A stretch of DNA of 64,000 bases from Polychytrium aggregatum. Taxonomy: Eukaryota; Chytridiomycota; Chytridiomycetes; Polychytriales. The stretch lies in the NCBI RefSeq assembly GCF_025602895.1, contig NW_026516276.1:162445-226444 (forward strand), given 5' to 3'. Made by a program: the position numbers and the translations under genes. Under the pieces are notes generated by a model that had not been told where the DNA came from, did no database searches, and was given only the letters and a program-made list of their open reading frames with translations. This document shows positions 37,471 to 47,800 of this stretch, piece after piece; the stretch's first letter is position 1, and each line of letters begins with the position of its first letter.

Positions 37471-38840
37471 ATGGTCTCTTACACATTCAGATGGAAGCGC
37501 CCTGGTCCTCAAAGCGTCATCGTCACCGGGACGTTCGACCAGTGGAGCAAGGTCTGAGGAACTATGCTTGTCCCATCGTCACATCGCCCTATCGTACCGT
37601 CGCCACCATCGCCGTGCGTCCCCAGCCGCATCGCTGGACCTATCGCGGGAGTTCCTTGGGCTGCTCAGGGCGTATATTTCGGGGGCTACCGCTATCGGTC
37701 GACTACGACTAAATCCCATCTGCACCTCGCAACTTCTCCAACCCCGTACTGCAGACCCTGGTCCTGGCCAAGAAGGAGGACGGCACCTTCGAAAGCATCA
37801 TTGACCTGCCGCCACCCACTTCAAGCGACGGGGATGCAATCCTCTACAAGTTTATCGTCGACGGCGCTTGGACCCACGACGATACCGAAAACTTCCGGGT
37901 TGATCAGAGCGGCAACGTCAATAACATTCTTGTTCTGAAACCCAGCGACACTGCAGCCACCACGCCTGTTGTCCAGCCGGCGCCATCGGAAAGTCAACAT
38001 GAGCCTATAGGTATGTTCGCCGCGGCACGAAGACAGAAGGCAATTTATTGCATACTGTCGGTAACTCGCTTCGATGTGCCTTGCAGTTTGTTGAGCAAAC
38101 CGGCGTGAGACAGGCAGTATCTCTGCTCGTGTGATGGTGTACTGGCGTGAACCAGCAGAGCATGTCATGGTCCTGGTGGCTCCGTCTCTAATCTCTGCGG
38201 TGCTGCTGCTGTGTTTTGCGGATAAATAGTTGAATCTGTTGTGAAATCAGTGACAGAAATCGTCAGCATTGTTGAGGAATCGCCTGACCGCAAGCGCTTC
38301 GACGTCATTGGCTTCGACTCAGACGAGGCCACCGATGTTTCGGAGGACAGTCTTCAAGAGGCACTCAAGGTCAGCCTGAACAAGCTTGGCGCCACCGGTG
38401 ATCTGATTGTCTCCGAATCAAGCTCGCCAGCTTCTTGCCCTAACAACGAGGGCCTCAGCCCCGACAGCACGACGATTGTGCTTGTATCCGATGGCGGAGT
38501 CAGCAACGAGCAAGATCGGGATGTCCATGTTGACGATGACGATATCCATGTTGAAGATGTCGATGACAATCGTGTTCGACTGGACTATCGATTTCTCGAT
38601 ACCGATATTGGCCAGAGCCGAGACATTCATGCCAAAGTCAGCAGCAATGATGCCGAGGAGCTGGACGAGGAGCTGGATGAGGAGCTGGATGAGGAGCCGG
38701 ACGAAGATGATCAGACCGGCGAAAACCAGAGACTGCAGAGCCGCGCCGGCAAGGAAGTCAGCAAGACCCACGACCAGACCTTTTGGCTCTTGGCTCTGAT
38801 TATCACAGTGGTGAAAAATGCAAAGTGCAACATATTGTAA
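37471..38840 (+). CDS. CBM48/AMPK-beta-type glycogen-binding protein with acidic tail
   Basis: Three exons (37471-37551, 37755-38010, 38230-38840) join in phase to 315 residues. Residues 1 to about 95 are a CBM48 (E-set, AMPK-beta-like) module: MVSYTFRWKRPGPQSVIVTGTF DQWSK, then FESIIDLP, ILYKFIVDGAWTHDD and NVNNIL. The Trp residues and the KF.VDG.W block are the carbohydrate-contact signature of CBM48. The module starts at residue 1, with no kinase-interacting or SNF1-binding domain after it, so it is not an AMPK beta subunit. The rest is low complexity and increasingly acidic, with an ELDEELDEELDEEPDEDD run, ending in a short hydrophobic stretch (FWLLALIITVV) nine residues before the stop. 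An alternative last intron (GTGAAA donor about 38812) would extend the C-terminus into a Trp-rich frame. Confidence 0.75.
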
Positions 38841-39581
38841 AGCCCGTCCTATCGGGTGCCCCTTGCAGGCTTGGTCTCGGACCTGGCCGTTCTGGCTGGC
38901 CGTTCTGGCTGGCCGTTCTGGCTGGCCGTTCTGGCCGGTGACTCGGATCCCTCCGCGAACTACTTTCCGTCTTTCAGTTCCATTATGCCTGTCCAGTGAT
39001 CATGTACAAATGAACAGGCCTGTTATGCTTTGCGCCATTTGGCATAGAGCATCCGATCGAAACCAACCAGCCGCTTTCTCTCTGGCTGTTGAATACATAC
39101 TTTGATTGATCGAATGTCCGTAGCATCTTGGAGATTTCACTGTTCTCACCCAAGGGTACTCCACCTCGATTTGTGGCTGTCAGCCAACCGCCCTTGTTGC
39201 TGCGCTCAAAACCGCCACCGATTGGTACAGCATTGACGATTGCCCGGAGACACGGACGGCTGGATATGCGAGGTTGAGTTGGGAATGGAAATGGTAGCGA
39301 TGAACCAATAAAGTCTGCCGGGTTCGCCAGCAGATCTCAGCCCGGATGATGCTCGACCCCTGCTATCGATCGCCCATCATCGGAATGTGGATCAGCCCAG
39401 CTCCCTCTTCTCTAGCCCTAAAGTACCGGGTGCATCAGCGTTTTTTTTTTTTGCCGCAAGGCAGACATGTCAGCCAGGGCCGTCTATTGAAGAGACGAGT
39501 CAAACAATCTGATGAATGATAAGGGAACCGCTATCACTCCGAGTGGCGGGTGGGGCAACATCGTGGGATCTATCGACAGGC
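38841..39581. other. Convergent intergenic region, CBM48 gene and ARL1
   Basis: Apart from the 13-bp repeat, an AATAAA at 39307-39312 and a T-run at 39441-39452, nothing gene-like is seen. Confidence 0.6.
38884..38935. repeat. 13-bp tandem repeat, four perfect copies
   Basis: Four perfect copies of TGGCCGTTCTGGC lie 44 bp after the CBM48-gene stop. Thirteen is not a multiple of three, so if translated by alternative splicing the repeat would cycle through all frames. Confidence 0.9.
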
Positions 39582-40133
39582 TTATTTCTGGCTGCCAACG
39601 TAGTTGGCTAGCCATTCCATTGCTTCTGTTAAGCCCTCGCCGGTTTTTGCAGAGCATTTGAGGATCGTCCAGGTCCTATTTTTCAAATCAGTCAGGGCGA
39701 GGTGCTCGGAGATTTCAGCGACACTTCGTGCACCTTCGAGGTCCTGCTTATTGGCAAGGACTATCAGCGCCGAGCTCTTGAGCTCGTCCTCAGCCAACAT
39801 ATTGACAAGTTCAGTCTTGGCACAGGCGATTCGGTCAGGCTCCCTATCGGCAGAGTCGAGCACGTAGATGATGGCATCGGTGTTGGCGTAGTAGCATCTC
39901 CAGTAAGGTCGAATCGAGGTTTGTCCGCCCAAGTCCCAGACTTGGAATTTGATGTTGTTGAATTGGACCGTTTCAACATTGAAGCCGATCGTCGGAATCG
40001 TGGTGACCACCTCGCCAAGCTGTAGGCGGTACAGAATCGTGGTTTTACCGGCTCCGTCGAGGCCCAGGATCAAAACCCGAACCTCTCGGTTGACGTTCCA
40101 GAGCTTGGCAATCATCGAATAAATGGCGCCCAT
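39582..40133 (-). CDS. ARL1: ARF-like small GTPase ARL1
   Basis: A single exon encodes 183 residues. The GTPase motifs are complete: Gly2 for N-myristoylation, P-loop GLDGAGKT, switch I PTIGFNVE, switch [23 protein letters not shown] and CSAKTG. The [20 protein letters not shown] block and [18 protein letters not shown] place it with ARL1 rather than ARF1. ARL1 recruits GRIP-domain golgins to the trans-Golgi network. The frame stays open for about 100 codons upstream, but homology starts at this Met, which also provides the myristoylation Gly. The absence of introns is unusual here, since most neighbouring genes have them. Confidence 0.95.
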   Translation of the reverse strand: MGAIYSMIAKLWNVNREVRVLILGLDGAGKTTILYRLQLGEVVTTIPTIGFNVETVQFNNIKFQVWDLGGQTSIRPYWRCYYANTDAIIYVLDSADREPDRIACAKTELVNMLAEDELKSSALIVLANKQDLEGARSVAEISEHLALTDLKNRTWTILKCSAKTGEGLTEAMEWLANYVGSQK

Positions 40134-41182
40134 CTTGCCTTGCTGGTTTTGGATGCACGGAAAGCTGTGCCATCGAGTAGATAGCGCAGGCAGAATTGTC
40201 CAGGTTGTCGATGGATAGACAGCCAGATCGTGGAAAGAGCAGAAACAGAAAGGCAGAGCGGATTGCACAGTGAGTCGAGGTTGCAACGCACGAACAGGGG
40301 GTTGGAACAGGGGCTCGTCCGGCCCAGGTGCTTGGCCGTTAGGAATCAGCGGTCTCGAAAACGAGCAGGGGCTGCTGGGGACGAGATTTGGGAGGGCAAC
40401 AGTATGCGCCTGGCTGCTCAGACAGGACATTGCCCACTAGGCAGCGAGGACGAGGATCCATCCGGCAAGGATGGTTGTCGACGGCGTTGTTGAATGAGAG
40501 CATGGCGCTTGATGACGCCTTTGCTCGGATGAGACGCAGGCCGCCGACTAGATATCGGCCAGCGGCCAATAGGCCAATAGGCGAGGAAGGGCAGAGAAGA
40601 GCGAGGGACGGCGCCGGCTGTGATGGGTGTAGAAAGTGGCGAAAGCAGCGGAATCATGGGTGCTGGGCAGAAAGCCGATGCCACTTACGGAGAAGCGAGC
40701 GGTCTGGAGCCGAATAGCGATGGCCGGCGAGCAGGAAAGGCAGCAGGAGGAGGATGGGGGCGGATGAGATCGGGGCAAAGGCGTTTGGCACAACCAACGG
40801 CAATCCCCCTGTGGGCTGGGATGCAGGCGACCGGGCCGCTCTGCCCACCCAACACATCCGCGGGGCTGCGGCCTTTCGATTCCCAGACCGACCCACACCA
40901 TCAGACCAACAAACGAGGGGGGGGGGCACTGAGCCTCACTCGGCGGGTGCTGTACTTTTTTTTTTTTGGCATCCGTTCAGATATCAACCATCGTGTTCTC
41001 GATGTTTGCCAATATATGCTCCTGCAGGCACCGTCGCAGGCACCGTCGCAGGCATCACAGGCATCGCAGGCATCATCCTCTTTTGAACATCGGCCTTGGC
41101 CGTGGTGATCATCCGTCCGAGCGAAACGACCCCGCTATGCTGTTTCTACTACAGGGCCTTGTGCAGAGCCCGGTGGCCGGAG
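40134..41182. other. Intergenic upstream of ARL1
   Basis: About 1 kb without a supported gene. It contains G- and T-homopolymers around 40919-40970 and a 12/9-bp repeat. It should hold the ARL1 promoter and the 3' UTR of the next minus-strand gene. Confidence 0.55.
41024..41076. repeat. GCAGGCA-type tandem repeat
   Basis: Two copies of GCAGGCACCGTC are followed by three shorter GCAGGCATC-like copies. Confidence 0.75.
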
Positions 41183-41797
41183 CTAGTCTTTGCGCTGGCT
41201 CAAGGCCTTGCGGGTGTTCCGGAATCGCTCGATCTTGGATCCCAAAAAGTCGGTGACTTTGGCCATGGCATTGTACAGGGGCTCAATTCGCTGGAGATGG
41301 CGCTCGCTTGCTTCATCGACAACAACGCCCCGCCCGACACGATGAGGCGGAATCACCCCTGAAACGATCTTGATCTTCTGGCTGTTTGAGATGCTGTGGA
41401 AAGCTGGCCCAACGATATTGGCGTGCTGCAACATCCCTGAGAAACGTAGCTGTTGCCTGACTGCCTCGGCCTGGGCTTGGATGGCCGGATCGCTTTGGTC
41501 GCAAACAAAGATCTGCGCTATAGCATCGGCTCCACAGAGGCTCTGCAGACGAGAAAACGACTCCCGAAGCCCAGGGTCTCGCTCGATGCATTGGAGCAGC
41601 TTCTTTTCGTTTTCGGGACTCGTAAGCAGGTAATCATACAGGCTACGAATGTCGGCCAGTCGGATCTCGGGGCTCGAGGGTGTGCTGCTGAGGCGGTTGA
41701 AGAGCTGGATTGGCCTCCAGGCCGGAAGAGCATAAGTGCGAGCCGCACGGCCCAAGCCTGTGAGCAAACGTGCTGATGTTCTTGAGCACCAGATCAT
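41183..41797 (-). CDS. Hypothetical protein, probable mitochondrial import sequence
   Basis: One uninterrupted frame of 204 codons starts at an ATG (41797). The first 35 residues are rich in Arg, Ser, Leu and Ala with no acidic residue (MIWCSRTSARLLTGLGRAAR), as in a mitochondrial presequence. The remainder is a balanced, mostly helical soluble sequence with ADIRSLYDYLLTSPENEKKL, a central Gln/Ala helix and a basic C-terminus (SKIERFRNTRKALSQRKD). No membrane segment or family I recognise is present. Codon choice and composition look like neighbouring exons. Its start lies only 96 bp from the IQCH start on the other strand, so the two may share a promoter. Confidence 0.6.
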   Translation of the reverse strand: MIWCSRTSARLLTGLGRAARTYALPAWRPIQLFNRLSSTPSSPEIRLADIRSLYDYLLTSPENEKKLLQCIERDPGLRESFSRLQSLCGADAIAQIFVCDQSDPAIQAQAEAVRQQLRFSGMLQHANIVGPAFHSISNSQKIKIVSGVIPPHRVGRGVVVDEASERHLQRIEPLYNAMAKVTDFLGSKIERFRNTRKALSQRKD

Positions 41798-41893
41798 GCT
41801 TCGGTTTGGGGTTGACGGCGGTGGATTTGGCCGCCACGGCTCAGCATTTCCAAAACGAACGAGACACCCCCGATCACATCGAGGTCGCATCGC
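41798..41893. promoter_or_regulatory. Short divergent promoter region (96 bp)
   Basis: The 96 bp between start codons of the 41183-41797 gene (-) and IQCH (+) must contain both core promoters unless one gene has a further upstream exon. Confidence 0.45.
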
Positions 41894-44800
41894 ATGTCAT
41901 TGCCGGGAATCGACCCGTCGTTTGCGCCACGTGACAATTCCTCGGAGAATATGCTTCACTTGCGATTACTTGGGGTGCCGAGGCGAGCGATTGACCTGAG
42001 CGCTTCACCCGGGTCAGGTCGACCGTACCCAACGCCGCACAAAATGGACGATGCCTCCACGGATGCGTTGTTTGCACGCAGGTGGAGGAGCATGCAGGAG
42101 TTGGGCCATGAAGACGCCGCAACGTCACAGCGGTTGCTGCCTCGTGCAACGACGGCTTCGGGAATGCTGGAGCGATCCACAAAATCCGTCACATTTGCAC
42201 CCTGTGTGCAGGTCACGAATGCCCAACAGAAGCAACGGTTCAGCCTAAGATCCATGGTAGCACCCTCAAGTGCTCCACCAAAACTCTCCCGTCGATCGTC
42301 AGCCAATGTGGGTTATATTCCCAGAGCAGCACGCTAATGTACTCACAAGCAATGATAGCTTACCAGTTGGCGGTTCGACAGTCCATTCAGCGAAGTCTCC
42401 TGAACGATATTGATATTTCCTCCACTGGGGCAGCCGACTGGCCCAGTGGACCAAGCCGTGATCCTTCAAAGGATCACAATCCCATCTGCGCTGCGCTGGC
42501 ACCGCAAACATCAAGTATACAGATATCCTACCGTAAGAGTGTGCTTGACCCACATGCAGAGCGGATCAAACCAGGAGTGGTATAGCATTCTCAGGAACTC
42601 CAAAAAGCTAAGAAGCTCATTGGACAAATGACAGGCCCGCAGGCTTTGTCTGCTCATCGTACAGCAAGTGCTTCATCCGGAAGGTCGAGTCTCAGGGTAA
42701 GGCAGTGCCAGGGCAGTTACAAGGTCGTGTGAACACGACAAGCGCAAGTGACGATGGACAAGAAATCCCATTATCCGGTTGGCAGACTCTCCAGCGAGAT
42801 CCTACTTTCTCGGACCGAGGCTCAGAGCTCCGCGTCCTTATGGTCCTGAGCCGCACACTCCACGTTGTCTGATTTGAAGAGCATATATCATTTCCTCAAC
42901 TATAGAACTTGAGTCGGCCACACACATGCGATGCTACAGTCGTGCGGCCAAGAGCACCCGTATCCACTGCGCCAGTCCGAAGGAGGCCAAGCACGGGCAT
43001 TCTGAAAGTGGCGCACATCTATCCTGAACAAGCGCATTCAAGGCATGGGCGCTTCCGAGATACCTCTGGTGCCGAAGAATGCGTACCCCTTGCGCAAGTA
43101 TGTGTTATGAGGCCGGCAGGACAGATCATCAATGGAGGAGGATGTAGTCGAAGCATGGCCAATCGCCGTCGTGGGCAGGCGAGTGGTGCGATCCAAAGGT
43201 GGCCAGAACGTAGAGTGATGGTGCTTGATACAGATTTTGTTCATCGTGGTGACAAAGTATCAGATGACCAAGCCGACAGAACCATATGTTCTCCCACAGG
43301 GTGTTTATCACTTGATTGAGCACGGCATCTACCCAACAAGTGCGGATTTTTCCAAAACCTTGAGGAGTCACGAGCTCCTCCAGTTCCGGCAAAAGTACCT
43401 TCACCCGCGCTCAGAGCAATTCGATGTGGTCTTCGAGAAGGGACTCGATGTCTCGTATAGACCCAGTTTGAAGTTCCAGCCGAAGGAGCCTGAGGTAAAT
43501 GCTGGCGTGGTGCTCGGCCGGCGAACAGGCCATCTATGCCTATTCGGGGGGGAGGGCGACTCGATGATTGATAAACACTGGCCTGGGTTTGAAACAATGT
43601 TATCCTTTCACATGGAATCGATAGCCCCCAAGGCCGCCCGTACCTCTCTTTCCCAGGCCTCAATTTGTGCGCATCCCACCGGCTGGAAGCCCAATTGTAA
43701 CCCCAGTCATCGAAAGCGACTCAACGCTAAAGTTTGCTCTTAGTGGAGGTTTGTAAGCGTGTGTTTATGAGGATGTTTCGTATCAAGAGTGCGCAAGATA
43801 CAAAAGCGGGTGCACTCGACTCGGATCACATGCGATGGTGGGCGATCGTTCTGTGCTGCGGATGGTGCATGTCGGATGGCACAAGTCAATCACCTGTGAC
43901 TATCCGGCAGCCAGAGATAGTCTCGTTGCCGCTAAACTGGCTCCTACTGTGACTAAGCGCCGTATGTTTTCATAATCAGTCGGCATATGTGATTCCAGGC
44001 TAGCTACCCCCATACGCAGCCGTCCGGTATCGGCACTGAAGCCACCACGGTCTTCCATCATGGCCAGGTCGGAGAGAGAAAGTGTCAAGTACTCTTCTTT
44101 TGTGATCTCCATGGGAATGGCTGTCTCCAGCTCGCCACAGTATCGTTACTTTGTGGAGTATACCAAATCATTTTCTACCCCAGAATCGATTCGAGCCGTA
44201 TTAGACAAACTGGAAGATCTTTGCAAAGACTATGCACGTGAGTAATCGCAGGCAAGCACGAAGCGGTGGACGGTGCATATGCACACACGGCTGAGCATAC
44301 ATGGACCAGAGTGATATGGCGTGAGACAGCGTTCGATGCACGCTGATCTTTGTTGCAGTTCAATGGGTAGAAATAGGAATATTTCAGGTGGAGCGATTGC
44401 TGCGTCGACCAATATTATGCCCGCTCTTAAGAAGGGAACTCATCGATTGCATCATCAACAAAGAGGAGGTATGCTCGATTCCCTATGGGCTTGACAATAA
44501 CCTCGTAGACGACCGCTGTTTGTTCACGGCGCAGCCATGCGGCCCAAATTACAGTTGAATCAGAGGTCGCATGATGCCACTTGACTTGAGGGTTGGCACA
44601 ATATGAAGCCGGCACTGATACAAAACATCACCCCATACATTCAGGTGCTCGCATGCATTCGTCTTCCGGGTCAACGCTACAAGGGGCGCTGCGGTCGCCA
44701 GGCCGCAGCAGCAAAGATTGCATCTGTCTTGAAAAGGCACATGATTCGCAAGATTCACTTGGATGTCATCCGACACATCCGTGCGGCTGAGTTGTTTATG

Positions 44801-47800
44801 TTTTATTGGAGGAGAAAAAAGAAGCGACTGATATTGGACTCAATAGGACAGGTAGCGTCAAAATATGCTGCGGTCGGCGAACCGGATGACGACAGTTCCA
44901 GGGAGCATGCAACCAAATTCACCGTTACCATGCACTTGACTGTAGCAACGGATATCAAACTATCATCAAGAGTGTCTGCAGCTCGCCGATAATCTTCGAG
45001 CGCAATGGGCGTCAGACTATGAGTCGAATAACAGGTAGAGACTCAATATCATCAAATGTGGCGGCCCTGAATCGCGAACATATCCGATTTCCTAGCTTTC
45101 GGGAACTCGGATACCGTACTCAGCTACTTGGTTCTGTGCTATTCATCACCACAGGATTGCAATCCACCTGCCTTCTGTTACAAACAGAAGCTATAGATCA
45201 AAGTTTGACTTCGTCGCACCCTTCCAAAGGATGCAGTGTGGAAGGTATGCTTGTTGAGAATACCAAGACGCTCGTAACAAAAATTCGCTGGAGAACCGAC
45301 CGACTTTTATGCATGGTGATAGGCTTCTGGATCTAGTTGATCCCCGCATCAGCGTTATATATGTTTCACCAGTACTGGATGAGACCCAAATGAAGGAAAT
45401 TGAAGATGTACTCGGTAATTGTAGTCGTCATCGGCGGCTTTAGAATGGCTTCACACTGAAGATATGCGTATCTGGATTCCATGGGTTCCATTGGTACACT
45501 GCCCTGACCCGGCACATCACTGAAGCGTCCATATCCATCCGCCAGCTGGACACTGTCTAGATTATGCAGATCTGCAGGCCCAAGGAAGATTGCACATAAT
45601 TGTTCCGGAAAATGCACGGTTCTTTACCCCCAATTCTTCGCTGACAGCTATGCTCCTGATGAGTCCGCTCGCGGTACAGAAAATCCGAGATTTAACTCAA
45701 GACCAGAAGGCATACATAGTGCCAGGAGTCATGGGGACGGCAGATATAGAGCTTAGTGCAGTAAGTTCTGGCGATGGATAGATTTACATGGTCGACTTGG
45801 TCCTTGCAACTGATGATCCCTAATGTGAGATAAAAATGGGAGACTTGCTCCAAATATGACCTAGTGAGCATCCATTTCGCCACTCGCAGATCTTGAAGGT
45901 GCCGCTGTTGGCCTCAACCCTGGCCATGGAGCTGTTCACTTCGAAAACAAAACAGCGGATGATGCTTCGTGGGGCCCCAGTAAACCTGGCGCCGGGTGAG
46001 TAGAAAAGGTTGGATCTATCGCCAATCATGATGGCCGATACAGCCATAATGAGCAAACGATTGTCACAATCCCCGGGCTGTCGTGAACAACACATCTCAC
46101 AAGCAGAGGTAATAACCGAGAACTGCATGGCTAACGCGCACGCCGATGTGTTTCATCTCCGGACCCACAAAGCCATTGTTGCTCCAAACTCCCTCAAGGA
46201 ACTTTGCTACGACATGTCTGTATTGGTATCACAAAACCCACAAATCACCAGGTGGATATTCAAAATGGATGGATCTATGCAGAGTCGAGGAATAGCGTAT
46301 ATAGGTGAGTTCGTTATACCACTAAGCTGACCAGGCGGTAACGCACTCGGTCCCGCCAGAGCAGTGGTTGCTTCAACCCGGCACGAGCGCCATCTCTTGA
46401 ACGTTGGTGCATCGTTTATCACTGGCCGCAGTTCCTGGAGCTCATTTATAGTCATAAAATGGCATTTTTGCATCCACGACTCTGACAGATACAAAGCATA
46501 TCCAGTCGAAAGAGGGCACGTTTCTTCTGGCGACCAGATCGACGACTACTCAAGTTCTCGAGGGCCTTTCGTCTCACGTGGTTGTTTCAGCCCCAAACAT
46601 CTACCGATCCTGGTCACATTACTTTACGGCCTTTATGAAATCGGGAGGAATAGTCGAGGCCACTCCGCCGCTCGGACAAGGCGTCGATGGCAAGAATATG
46701 CGCTATCCTATTGTCCACGTTATGATCTGTCCCTCAGGACAGGTGCAAGTTCTCGGAAATCAGGATCAAGTATGCGAATTCCGGAATGGCGACTGGGGTC
46801 AGGCTGCTGGCGATTGGAAGGGTATATTGGTTGCGTATGAGGTGTCTGAATGGGATTGTACCACTACTCTAGATTACCGTGGGTGTCTACAAGAACTGGG
46901 GAGCCCTCATTCCACAGCAGACCTGCTTCATGGCCGACTTGGAAGACGCCGCTGTATCCTTGGGAAGATATTGCTTTGAAAAGGGCCTTTTTGGATACTT
47001 TTCCTTCAAGTTTGCAGCATGGGACAATCCGTCTGTGGTAGGAATCGCCATTTGTTGCTCAGTGCAACGAGTTGATACTGGGGCACGCAAGCCCACTTGA
47101 CTTACTATTCTGGCTTTGGTCAACGCTTCCACACGCCAAAGGACTGTCGAACCATTTGGTGCATCGGCTTTGATCCGTACTACTCATTCCCCCTGGTTCA
47201 ACACCAGAACGCACTTTTGGCCGCTGGATGTACAACAAAGCACGGGCTCATATATTTCAACCGCAATCAGGGGCGCCGTCTAAACCTTCGATATATCAGC
47301 CGCGTGCCTTTTGTTGATATGGTGAGCCGAGCGCGGCGATTTCGACCCCACTCGGTCGTGCAAATCGACAACTCTATTTGCCAGGATGGTTATTGTGAAC
47401 GATTGCAGAGACTCGGAGTCTCAGACTGTTGTGTGCACAACCGACATTTGACGGATACCCACGCCCCCTGCCAGACACAAGTCAAGGTGGACTCCAAGAC
47501 AGATGATATCAGAGAGGATACCCCGGACCTGGAAGAGCGGGCGATATTGGTCACGAATTCGGTTGCGCACCCCGAGATGAGATTCATGGATGACCCTTCA
47601 ATCAATACCATTTGTCTGGACTCTGGCCTGTCCTTTGACAGAAAGGTTGGTCTCGCAGTAACGGACCCCGTCGATGCGATGAGACAGCAGCTTCAAACCT
47701 GCCAGCCCCTCAGGCCACAATCGCTAAAGCTTGTCTGACTCCCTTTCAGTGGAGGCTTGGCTGGTATTTTTCAAAACTCGACAAATATTGTCCCCAGAGA

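Noticed and set aside
37471-38010. CBM48 protein as AMPK/SNF1 beta subunit
   Set aside because: The beta-subunit C-terminal domain that binds alpha and gamma is absent, and the rest is an acidic low-complexity tail.
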